Assembly (NCBI RefSeq): GCF_001857945.1
Contig: NZ_CP017770.1
Span: 310,001 to 374,000, forward strand
From: Paenibacillus crassostreae
GTDB taxonomy: Bacteria; Bacillota; Bacilli; Paenibacillales; Paenibacillaceae
DNA length: 64,000 nt
Reading direction: 5' to 3'
In this document: piece after piece, positions 7,929 through 15,641 of the stretch
How positions within the stretch are numbered: the stretch's first letter is position 1
Layout: each line of letters starts with the position of its first letter
Translations under genes and position numbers: made by a program
Notes under the pieces: generated by a model
The model's database searches: none
What the model was told of the DNA's origin: nothing
What the model saw: the letters and a program-made list of their open reading frames with translations, nothing else

Positions 7929-7990
7929 TCCGATAACGTTCGCACATTACCAACGTTCAAGTAGCTTAAGTGACCGTAGGGAACGGTATA
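7929..7990 (-). repeat. attC-like repeat J, left half, fused to recombinase remnant
   Basis: The left 9-mer tccgataac (7929-7937) and the first part of the conserved interior (caacgttcaagtagcttaag, then a gaccgtagggaacgg segment) are present. The right half is absent: sequence from about 7990 merges into the end of the recombinase remnant. This marks the outer boundary of the array. Confidence 0.7.
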
Positions 7991-8017
7991 CCGCTCTGTG
8001 CTTCACACACTCTGGTG

Positions 8018-8310
8018 ACCAAGTAATTCCTGGATGTAACGATATTAATCCCATCCTTCATAAGATAAGTCGTAAAGGAATGTCTCCATACATGACAACT
8101 GACATCCTTAATAATTTTGGCTTCAGCTAGTGCTTTGAGCTAATCGTCTGATTAACATGAGCGTGGGAATGACTCCTTTTTAGCATTGAAAGTGTAAATT
8201 ACTGCACTGCCAAATATATAGTTACTCGTATGCGCAGACTCAAGAGTATAGGTGTAAAAACGTTCCACTTATGATATGTCTCGCTCTTTACCACCGCACC
8301 TTTCCAGACA
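8018..8310 (-). pseudogene. decayed tyrosine recombinase, integron-integrase-like C-terminal part
   Basis: On the minus strand, pieces of a tyrosine recombinase catalytic domain appear in order but in different frames. First is a GGKER-like strand (8281-8295), then HVNQTISSKA, then LAEAKIIKDVSCHVWRHSF continuing TTYLMKDGINIVT, then after a one-base frameshift QELLGHQSV, followed by TGA. The box II pattern HxxRHSF and the LLGH box are diagnostic of the superfamily. The VSCH lead-in and the spacing resemble integron integrases more than XerC/D. The catalytic Tyr segment and the N-terminal domain are missing and several frames are broken, so it cannot be active. It lies on the same strand as, and immediately upstream of, the cassettes. 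Confidence 0.7.
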
Positions 8311-8404
8311 GACACCGAGCTCTTTTTTATACAAAAACAACAAAATAACTTTCCCGTAAATTTATTCCTTTTAGTATAACAGCCATTCACATATATGGAC
8401 ATTG

Positions 8405-8570
8405 ATATATAAAAAGGCCCTAAGATGATTGCTCATCTTAAAGCCCTATACTTCGGTGGAGAAATACTCTCCCTTATCGAATTTCACAACTACCCTTTCC
8501 TCACTCAAACAAGTGCCGGTGCCTATCAAAGCACCTCACCAGCTCATTAATATGTTTAGCTTAGGACATA
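8405..8570 (-). ncRNA. possible structured leader with intrinsic terminator, unknown class
   Basis: On the minus strand a GC-rich, hairpin-forming segment (gaggtgctttgataggcacc; an aagggagag arm opposing ctccaccgaag) ends in a clear terminator-like hairpin (ggctttaagatga against tcatcttagggcc, 8413-8445) followed by a T-run. The GAGGTGC and ACCGAAG motifs loosely recall L-box-type RNAs, but the remaining consensus is absent and no biosynthetic gene follows. Downstream lies only the recombinase remnant. It could be an orphaned riboswitch or simply the terminator region of the upstream serine hydrolase gene. Confidence 0.35.
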
Positions 8571-8581
8571 TCTACAACACT

Positions 8582-10387
8582 CTAAACATACAAATTCCAT
8601 CCCACAATAAAAGCAGCCAATATAAAAGCCGAGATGCCAGTTATGATGTACATAACCTTTTGCTTTTTGCTGTAACTGCTCTTCCACAGTTTGTAAATAA
8701 GCAAGCCAAGATACGCCACTGCTAGAACCACATAAAGCAGGTTAAACATTAAATTGATGCGTAACGAAGAATAAGCGGGAAAACTTTGAAACCTTAACCT
8801 CGTGTGTATGATGAAAAGATTAAGAAGGAGTAAGACACCTGCAAAATTAATTGCAAGATGATATTTATCAAACTTGGTTGGATGATTTCCTCGTTTATAT
8901 AGTTTGTAAAGAAGCATCCGGATTAAATAGCCGATCAAAGCACATAAACTGAAAATGATGGCTAGCGCAACAGGAATAAGAGATATCTTAATTAAGTTTA
9001 CCTTTAAATTCGATACAGGCAAGAAATCAATATAAGGGGTGACGGAAATTTTCTCAACAACACCATTATGCTCGACAACATTATAAAAACTACTTAACTC
9101 AGCTTTTGTGTATTTTGTTATGTCAAGTGCTGTAAATAAGTCAGTAAATCTAGAGGCTGCCCGTCGTGCGGATTGAAAATATCCTCCCCCCTCCGAAGTA
9201 ATTGAATTAGAATACATAGTACTACCAAAAATTTCTTTAATAAGTCCATAATAATAAATTTCTTCAAAAGACTGGTTTGTCATTACCACCATCCCAAATT
9301 TAGATTCTGGATCAAAGACAAGTTTACTTGAAAATCCTTTTAAATTCCCCTCGTGCATCAGTGTAGGTACCCAGTATTCCATCTCAACGAACCCATGCGC
9401 AAATCGAGGAATAGAAGTCCCGTCATAGTATAGACTTGTTGACAACATTTCGTTTAGCGTATCCCTGTTCGTAAATAATAAATTATTATCATCCACAGGC
9501 ATCAGCGCTGCAAGGAATTTCGCTAAATCCTCTGCTGTTCCAATGGCTGCCCCTGTAGGATAAAACGTTACGTATACTCTGTTCTGAGGGATCAGTTTCA
9601 AATCTTTAGTATACCCTTCAATCTCATTCCTTCTTTGTACTAAATCTGGATGATCTTGCCCCGTTGGATGAATCGAGGTGTCGTTCATATTAAGCGGTTT
9701 AAATATATGTTGATTGACATATTCATAAAAAGGTTGGTCGCTTATCAATTCCACGATGTAACCGGCTAGACCAACGCCATAGTTAGAATAACCCACTATG
9801 CTATTCGGTTTATATATCTGTTTCGGTTCATTTTTACGCAAAGTTTCTCCTAATTCTAAAGTTTCATTCTCGGAATAATAGAACACCTCGGCCATTGTTT
9901 GATCTTCCCAACCCGCATTGTGATGCATCAGGTTCAAGAGGGTAATTGGATCATCATATTTCAGCTTTTTGAAAAATCCCTCTGGCAAATATTCCTGGAT
10001 ATCCGTCTCCAAATCAAGCTTTCCTTGTTCGACAAGCTGCATCACACTCGTATAGACCAACAGTTTAGAGATGGAAGCCCATTCAAAAACAGTAGAGGTA
10101 TCCGCCTTTCGCTGATTCTCAATATCTGCGTAACCATATGCCTTATTCACAATAGTTTCACCATCTTTGATAACCACAATCGAAACGGCAGCGGTATACT
10201 TCTCATACGAGGCAACATAAGCATCAATCGTTTCCTCTAACTTGGATAAAGGAATCCTAGATGGTGTAGTCTCAACCTGTTCTTCTTCAGCGTGGGCAGG
10301 TACTGCTATTGCCATAATGATAAATATGAATGACAGAACACAAGCAATTACTTTGTTTACAGTGTGAACACTACGATCTTTCTGCAT
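8582..10387 (-). CDS. membrane-anchored beta-lactamase-fold serine hydrolase
   Basis: 601 residues. A signal sequence ends at about AHA33. The beta-lactamase/PBP4*-like domain (residues 50-400) carries the nucleophile motif S105-I-S-K108, the second motif Y200-S-N202 and a late HEG motif (near residue 343). C-terminal to it are about 100 residues and then at least three transmembrane helices (about 480-600). This layout belongs to the class C-related Bacillota serine hydrolases (FmtA/PbpX/EstB-like), whose substrates may be D-Ala esters, peptides or small esters. Extracytoplasmic action is expected. The ATG start has a aggagag site. No neighbour suggests a pathway. Confidence 0.88.
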   Translation of the reverse strand: MQKDRSVHTVNKVIACVLSFIFIIMAIAVPAHAEEEQVETTPSRIPLSKLEETIDAYVASYEKYTAAVSIVVIKDGETIVNKAYGYADIENQRKADTSTVFEWASISKLLVYTSVMQLVEQGKLDLETDIQEYLPEGFFKKLKYDDPITLLNLMHHNAGWEDQTMAEVFYYSENETLELGETLRKNEPKQIYKPNSIVGYSNYGVGLAGYIVELISDQPFYEYVNQHIFKPLNMNDTSIHPTGQDHPDLVQRRNEIEGYTKDLKLIPQNRVYVTFYPTGAAIGTAEDLAKFLAALMPVDDNNLLFTNRDTLNEMLSTSLYYDGTSIPRFAHGFVEMEYWVPTLMHEGNLKGFSSKLVFDPESKFGMVVMTNQSFEEIYYYGLIKEIFGSTMYSNSITSEGGGYFQSARRAASRFTDLFTALDITKYTKAELSSFYNVVEHNGVVEKISVTPYIDFLPVSNLKVNLIKISLIPVALAIIFSLCALIGYLIRMLLYKLYKRGNHPTKFDKYHLAINFAGVLLLLNLFIIHTRLRFQSFPAYSSLRINLMFNLLYVVLAVAYLGLLIYKLWKSSYSKKQKVMYIITGISAFILAAFIVGWNLYV

Positions 10388-11006
10388 CAGCTACTCTCCT
10401 TCAACATCAAATAATAAGATCAGATCTAACTCATCTTCCTCAGCATATTTCGATAAGAAATACTGCCGAATCAATCTCACTCCATGCTGAAGTCAAGGTG
10501 TTTTAAGAGTGCACATTAAAATTTGTTCATTAAGTTATAATCTACGATTCTCCATCACTCTGTTTTTGGCAAGATTTGTTTTGCCACTTCCTTAGATTCA
10601 TAGAATACAGGTCTACCTTCAGGCGAATTCACCTAATCGCCTTCTATAGAGTGATAGACGAGGCTCTTCATTATCTACAACCTACTTTGTCAGCAGATCA
10701 AGTGAACTCTGGAAGCAAAGGATATCTTCGATACTGCCATGAGTGTAGATTATGCGTATATTCCTATTCTATTTCTTCCCCGCATCGATATCTTGCGGTC
10801 GCAAGCCTTCCCAAATATTGGGCATGTCCACCAATTCAGGATGTTCTCTTTGTCACTTTTCTATTGTTAGCCGAAGTTCGACTAGGAATTGATGTAGAAC
10901 CCATTAGATATTCCCCGACTCTGTTGTTAATCTCACTACTCATCTAAACGAAAAGTCTGGGTGAAAAAGTTTCTCTTCTAATGTTTTCCTTGAACCTCAC
11001 CCTTGT
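10388..11006. other. about 620 bp without a convincing gene
   Basis: No ORF with protein-like character and a ribosome binding site is seen. A 123-codon plus-strand frame (10576-10947) lacks a plausible site and has unlikely composition. On the minus strand a short stretch around 10560-10640 reads VNSPEGRPVFYESKEVAKQI before a stop and may be a remnant of a degraded gene. Confidence 0.4.
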
Positions 11007-11702
11007 CTAATCAGATATATGAAATTGTTTTTGCAGGTATTTAAGTGCCTCAGGAGTACATACACTCTTAAGCATATGATTTAGATCGGAGCCTGCTTCT
11101 TCGCGAGTTTTTGAAAGCTCAGTAATACCAGCATCTAACATCCAATGGCTCACCGTTTCATAAGATGTACTATTCCACCCATTTGGTTCTCCTTTGTCAT
11201 TCACTTTTTCCTTCACACCAGAGATCACAATATCTAAATTTCCTTGGAGTTCTAACAGTGCATTATCAAATGTTAATTTCATTTCTTTAGCCTTCATACC
11301 AACACGTCCTCGAAGTTCACGCGTATCAATACCTTCATCATCAAGGATGACATGGTATACATCTAATGCAGCTTTGGATAATAAACCGTCCTTATATCGT
11401 TTATCAGGTTCATCTGAATGCCCGAGAACCTTAAGTACATAAGGAAACCAATCACGTGAGACTAGAATAGCTTTCTTTTTAAACATTTTGCCATATGCTG
11501 CCGTTCCGTCTCCTGGGAAGCGTACTCTCCACGACCATGGGTCATGAATTGTACCTGAATGCCATTGATTAGGTTCAGTAATACTTCCTAATGAAGGGTG
11601 TCCGGGAATAAGGGGAGCTAGTGGCAGAATACCAACTCGCTTGATTATCTGTGTAGCTTCCTCATATGTGTTTGTTATTTCGTAATTCATTTCTAATTCC
11701 AT
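11007..11702 (-). CDS. conserved cytoplasmic protein, possibly AlkZ-related
   Basis: 231 residues, no signal or membrane segment. Notable motifs are GILPLAPLIPGHPSL near the N-terminus, WHSGTIHDPWSWRVRFPGDG, and a winged-helix-like centre (LRGRVGMKAKEMKLTFDNAL). The layout recalls Bacillota proteins labelled AlkZ-related (HTH_42-like DNA-binding superfamily), but the name is from memory and weak. A strong aaggagagg site supports the ATG at 11702. It is a single gene. Confidence 0.55.
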   Translation of the reverse strand: MELEMNYEITNTYEEATQIIKRVGILPLAPLIPGHPSLGSITEPNQWHSGTIHDPWSWRVRFPGDGTAAYGKMFKKKAILVSRDWFPYVLKVLGHSDEPDKRYKDGLLSKAALDVYHVILDDEGIDTRELRGRVGMKAKEMKLTFDNALLELQGNLDIVISGVKEKVNDKGEPNGWNSTSYETVSHWMLDAGITELSKTREEAGSDLNHMLKSVCTPEALKYLQKQFHISD

Positions 11703-11857
11703 CTTTATTCCTCTCCTTCTTTTCTCTTAGTTAAAGGCCGAATCCAATGATATTACCAAGGTAATACAAGACAAACAATGACCATACAATAGAATCATAA
11801 ACCATGTATTGATGTAGTACAGGGAGAATATTATATACCCTGAAAAGGAGGAATGGC

Positions 11858-12343
11858 ATGTCACAATTCTTCAATAAGATGAAACAAGGTGTCTCTGATG
11901 CTGGTAAAAAAGCGCATAATACCGTTGAATCCGCTACATTGAAAATGCAAATATCATCGAAAGAAAAAGAAATAGATAAGAACTATACTGCTATTGGACG
12001 TATTGTACATCAAAGTATTGCCCGCAAAGAAAGTATGATCCCAATCAATAAACTACAGAAGAATCAACAAATCATTCTAAAACTTGAGAAAGAAATTGAA
12101 CATATGCAACGAAAAGTCCAGCAAATCCAAAGTCAAAAGGAATGTGGTTGTGGAAAAATGTTACCTGCAGATGCTACGTATTGCCCTTTTTGCGGACAAC
12201 AATTTCATACGGTTAAGGTTAAATCTGTCCCGCTTCAAGGAAGTAAATCTTCTAACATCATTCATTGTGTTCAATGCGGTACATCCGTTTCAACAATAGA
12301 CCACTTTTGTAGGAGTTGCGGATATCAATTAAGGATGAGTTGA
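11858..12343 (+). CDS. coiled-coil protein with C-terminal zinc ribbons
   Basis: 161 residues. The N-terminal 95 residues are predicted as a charged coiled coil. The C-terminus has two zinc-ribbon knuckle pairs: CGCGKMLPADATYCPFCG and CVQCGTSVSTIDHFCRSCG. Such proteins are common hypothetical zinc-ribbon proteins in Paenibacillus; some related Bacillus proteins act as membrane or envelope adaptors, but no function can be assigned here. The start has a textbook AAGGAGG site at ideal spacing. It is monocistronic and ends before a bidirectional terminator. Confidence 0.8.
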   Translation: MSQFFNKMKQGVSDAGKKAHNTVESATLKMQISSKEKEIDKNYTAIGRIVHQSIARKESMIPINKLQKNQQIILKLEKEIEHMQRKVQQIQSQKECGCGKMLPADATYCPFCGQQFHTVKVKSVPLQGSKSSNIIHCVQCGTSVSTIDHFCRSCGYQLRMS

Positions 12344-12377
12344 ACCTCTTTAGTCGGATCATTGCGAGACTATTACC

Positions 12378-12411
12378 AAAAAGCGGAAGGCTTTTCATGC
12401 CTTCCGCTTTT
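12378..12411. terminator. bidirectional terminator
   Basis: A perfect hairpin (aaaagcggaaggc against gccttccgctttt) sits between the convergent zinc-ribbon and epimerase genes, with A and T runs on both sides. Confidence 0.85.
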
Positions 12412-12421
12412 GATTGGTATA

Positions 12422-13426
12422 TTATGCTTCTACAAAATACAAACGACTTGTTCCTTCCCATACTTCACCCGGCTCAAGTCCAATAAGTCCAATCTCTTCG
12501 GCATCTCTACCATTAATATTAGGCGCATTCACGAGATTCATTTGTGGTTCTGGGCAGAAGAACTTCTCACACGCACCATTATTCCAAATCATCCAATGCT
12601 TATATGATGTACCAACATCATAGATTAACTTATCACCAGTTCTTGTATCCGTCAGTTCCATGAAATTCCGACCATTCTGCGTAACCGATGTATAGTGATT
12701 ATCCATGCTTGCAAAATACGGATTAACTCCCTCACTCTTCATCAATTGTTCATCTGCGGTTAGAGGCTGAATTCGCCCGGTTGGCAAATTCCGTTCACTA
12801 AGTTCCTGGCGTTCACCTATACTGATCTTCACTAGATAATCTGAAGCTGAACTTTCAGGTACAAATGGAGCATTGATTGCCGTATGGAAAGCAAGTAAAT
12901 TTGGCATCCGTTCTTTGCCTTCATTCTTCACAGTTACTTGTTGTTGAAGTCCTGCGTCACTGAGGGTATATCGTAATGTAATCGTGAATTCGAATGGGAA
13001 ATACTTTTTATAGAGATGTCCCTCACTCACTTTCTGTGAAAGAACAACCTTACTCTCATATGTATCTGCGGAGAAATGAACTACACTCCATGGAAGGGTA
13101 TGCATATATCCATGTAAATGATTGCCCATTGCTTGCTCATTGATTGGGAGTTCATAAACTTTACCTTCCCAAGGGAACTTACCATCTTCGAAACGGTTCG
13201 GTGGGAACAATACGGGAATACCATAAATTCCAGGATTAGCTTTGAAATCTTCCATTTCATTCGCTTGTGGTTCACGTAAGAAATGGTAACCTTTCTCTGT
13301 ATCACGGAATAGAATTAAATTACCGCCTAGCTCAGGCAATATAGCAGCTTCATAGCGTCCATGCTTCAACCATATTGCTTTCTCTCCTTGAAAATCTGCT
13401 TCGTATGCGGAATATTGTGTACTCAT
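12422..13426 (-). CDS. aldose 1-epimerase family protein
   Basis: 334 residues, cytoplasmic. The family features are an N-terminal AAILPELGGNLI strand, HLHGYMHTLPW with a candidate catalytic His, LAFHTAINAPF with a second His, and a late Glu-containing GEVWEGTSRLYFV. Galactose mutarotase-like enzymes interconvert alpha and beta anomers of aldoses or hexose 6-phosphates; the substrate is not determinable here. Start ATG with a aggaggc site. It is a single gene, convergent with the zinc-ribbon gene. Confidence 0.85.
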   Translation of the reverse strand: MSTQYSAYEADFQGEKAIWLKHGRYEAAILPELGGNLILFRDTEKGYHFLREPQANEMEDFKANPGIYGIPVLFPPNRFEDGKFPWEGKVYELPINEQAMGNHLHGYMHTLPWSVVHFSADTYESKVVLSQKVSEGHLYKKYFPFEFTITLRYTLSDAGLQQQVTVKNEGKERMPNLLAFHTAINAPFVPESSASDYLVKISIGERQELSERNLPTGRIQPLTADEQLMKSEGVNPYFASMDNHYTSVTQNGRNFMELTDTRTGDKLIYDVGTSYKHWMIWNNGACEKFFCPEPQMNLVNAPNINGRDAEEIGLIGLEPGEVWEGTSRLYFVEA

Positions 13427-13633
13427 GAATAGCCTCCTAAATGAATATTAAATAATATGCTATATCATATCATGTTCTTATAAGTTATCCAAAGCGTAAA
13501 CTTCACAAAAAAGTTTGTATTCATAGAGAAATTATATCGGCAAGGATTTCATAAATAATGTAAAATATACATGTTGGTTGAAAAATATACCGTATATTAC
13601 ATTATCGTTTTATTTGTTAGAGAGGAGAGAATC

Positions 13634-14221
13634 ATGTCGAACAGTTTAGAACTATTGGTTGCTACAGATTTCAGCCAATTAAGTGAGGTTCTGCAAGAAA
13701 AGATATATTATGAATATTATGATTATGTGTACGGCATGGTATATTACATAGTTAAAGATCATGCTGCCACGGAAGATATAATACAAGATGCCTTTATACA
13801 AATCATTAAAAAGAAACCTATTTTTGATAATGTGATCAAATTGAAAGCATGGTTAAAAGTCGTCACCAAAAACTCATCTATTAATTATTTAAGAAAAAAC
13901 AAAAAACACCGTAACCAAGTCGACATTGAAAGTGTTTATACATATATAGATGAAGGATTGCAAGTTCCAATCTCTGTTGAGAATTTCGTGGAAAGTAAGA
14001 TGATGGAAGATTCTATTCAAGCTATAGTGAATTCATTGAAACCTGAGTTCCGCGTGTTAATTGAATACCGCTGGAAACAAGGATTGTCCTATAGAGAAAT
14101 TTCAGAATTGTTAGATATTAGTGAGGAAGTTATCAAACAAAGATTATTCCGCGCTCGTGAGAATGTGAAGAAAAAGCTACATAAAGAATGGGGGGTTATG
14201 GATGAACAACGAAAGATTTGA
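13634..14221 (+). CDS. ECF-type RNA polymerase sigma factor
   Basis: 195 residues. Region 2 spans about residues 20-90 (YEYYDYVYGMVYYIVKDH, then ATEDIIQDAFIQIIKK and a WLKVVTKNSSINYLRK segment). Region 4 spans about 130-190 with a typical helix-turn-helix (LSYREISELLDISEEVIKQR). No region 1 or 3 is seen, as in group IV sigma factors. The ATG at 13634 is preferred over an earlier frame start because of the aggagag site. It overlaps the next gene by 20 bp, so the two are translationally coupled and probably form a sigma/anti-sigma pair. Confidence 0.88.
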   Translation: MSNSLELLVATDFSQLSEVLQEKIYYEYYDYVYGMVYYIVKDHAATEDIIQDAFIQIIKKKPIFDNVIKLKAWLKVVTKNSSINYLRKNKKHRNQVDIESVYTYIDEGLQVPISVENFVESKMMEDSIQAIVNSLKPEFRVLIEYRWKQGLSYREISELLDISEEVIKQRLFRARENVKKKLHKEWGVMDEQRKI

Positions 14222-15002
14222 TCAATGGTTTGATGATACCTTTGAGCAATCTGTTTCAACAACCTCTCTTACCTCCGATGAATCCAAAAAACAATCTTGG
14301 CAAAAAGTTCAAGTAGAAATTCATAAATTGAATAAGTCTAAAAAAAGAAAACGCCATTTCCAACTCGCAGGCATTGTCGCTGCGTCCGTCGCTGCTGGAT
14401 CCATTATATTCAACCCGCCAGCTGTAACTCAAGCGATCTCACCCGTGTTCCAATCTATCAAAAATTTGGGTAATGGGGTTGTAAATATTATCGTCGAGAC
14501 CTACAGTCAACCGAATCTAGACGAGGCAATCACTGCTCCTCCACCTGAGAACTATCCTGAAGATCCAAACAATCCTTCGGCTACATTGCATAGCATTTCT
14601 GAGGATAAGTCTTATGTCTTAACCATGGAAGAAGTACAGGACAATATTTCATTCATTTATCCTGATTTTCAAAAAATACCAGAGCGGTTTCAATTAATGA
14701 GTTCTGAAATGGCTGATTTAACTTCTGGTCAGAAGGCTGATTCAATCACAATGACATATAGAACAACGAATGGTGAACCCATGCGGATTATGCTACAATC
14801 TTTCAGCGAACGACAGATGGGCTCTTCTTCTTCTGGCTCTTTAGAAACAGAAATTCTAACTCTCAATAATGATATTGAAGTATTCTTCACACCAGGTAGG
14901 TTCAACGATGTTCAGTTCATATACAATGGATTATCCGTTCGAATATTCGGAAATGTAAGTAAGGAAGAACTTATTGCGATTACAGAGAGTCTGCCTAACT
15001 AA
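14202..15002 (+). CDS. anti-sigma-factor-like membrane protein, DUF4367-type C-terminus
   Basis: 266 residues. An N-terminal cytoplasmic segment of about 55 residues is followed by one transmembrane helix (about 57-78, LAGIVAASVAAGSIIFNPPA) and an extracytoplasmic domain of about 190 residues. Its last part (MTYRTTNGEPMRIMLQSFSE to SLPN) resembles DUF4367. This topology and the overlap with the sigma factor gene suggest that it holds the sigma factor at the membrane until an envelope signal arrives. No zinc-binding ZAS motif is visible, so the sequestration mode is inferred only from context. Confidence 0.75.
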   Translation: MNNERFDQWFDDTFEQSVSTTSLTSDESKKQSWQKVQVEIHKLNKSKKRKRHFQLAGIVAASVAAGSIIFNPPAVTQAISPVFQSIKNLGNGVVNIIVETYSQPNLDEAITAPPPENYPEDPNNPSATLHSISEDKSYVLTMEEVQDNISFIYPDFQKIPERFQLMSSEMADLTSGQKADSITMTYRTTNGEPMRIMLQSFSERQMGSSSSGSLETEILTLNNDIEVFFTPGRFNDVQFIYNGLSVRIFGNVSKEELIAITESLPN

Positions 15003-15028
15003 ATCAGAATTAAATAACCCCCTTATCG

Positions 15029-15067
15029 CTAAAGGGAGGCATCAGCTAAGCTGACACCTCCCTTTAG
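15029..15067. terminator. bidirectional terminator
   Basis: A long hairpin (ctaaagggaggcatcagct region paired with agctgacacctccctttag) lies between two convergent genes, followed by a T-rich tract on the plus strand. Confidence 0.85.
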
Positions 15068-15073
15068 TCTTTT

Positions 15074-15556
15074 CTATTTTGTAATAAGGATCGACGATGT
15101 ATAAGTTACAAATTGTTCCTTAATATCACCCTTCTTAATCCAATGGTTACTCATTCCTCGGTAATAATAACCTTTTGTTACATCCCAATCTGCTTTACCT
15201 GTGAAATTATCACTTAGCGTGGTCGATAATACTGTACTTTTAATGGTAATCCAATCTTTCCCTGTCCATCGCTGTATAGATACGTCAGCCCCTAAAGAAC
15301 TTACCGTTTCGTAAGCAACTGTTGTTGCATTGACTCGTACCTTCAGATTACCCTGATCCGTAATCGTGCTTATACCATCAAACAAATAAACAAAACTCGG
15401 ATTTATTTCTGTTACCTTTATTTCCTCTTTAGGAGGTGGAGTTGTAAGTGCTCCCGATACTTTCGTATCATCAGCACCCACCTCAAGTGCAAACATCATA
15501 CTCATTAATGTGACTAGCAAAGTAACGGTTAACGATTTCTTGAAAGACTTGCGCAT
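15074..15556 (-). CDS. secreted protein, DUF6147-like
   Basis: 160 residues. A signal peptide (basic start MRKSFKKS, hydrophobic core to about residue 27, ending near EVGA) is followed by a beta-rich domain of 130 residues with VSIQRWTGKDWITIKS and GYYYRGMSNHWIKKGDIKE. This pattern matches small secreted Bacillota proteins grouped as DUF6147, recalled from memory; function unknown. The ATG start has a gaggagtt site. Monocistronic. Confidence 0.65.
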   Translation of the reverse strand: MRKSFKKSLTVTLLVTLMSMMFALEVGADDTKVSGALTTPPPKEEIKVTEINPSFVYLFDGISTITDQGNLKVRVNATTVAYETVSSLGADVSIQRWTGKDWITIKSTVLSTTLSDNFTGKADWDVTKGYYYRGMSNHWIKKGDIKEQFVTYTSSILITK

Positions 15557-15641
15557 AATTACTTAACTCCTCTCTGGATTTATATGGAATATAATATAAA
15601 CGCTTATATCCAGAAAAAAGTTATATGTTTTTTTGATGAAA

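Noticed and set aside
1..7990. Reading the array repeats as CRISPR, REP elements or group II intron parts
   Set aside because: Spacers are whole genes and the repeats are long and imperfect, without domain V/VI or reverse transcriptase features. Exact end matching across each cassette fits attC-type recombination better.
8199..8402. 67-codon minus-strand ORF
   Set aside because: A chance frame across the decayed recombinase region; the recombinase-like residues lie in other frames.
8405..8570. Assignment as a lysine riboswitch
   Set aside because: Only short GAGGTGC and CCGAAG motifs agree; the remaining helices of the L-box and a lysine-related gene are missing.
10576..10947. 123-codon plus-strand ORF
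   Set aside because: No ribosome binding site, odd composition and no recognisable motif; treated as non-coding.
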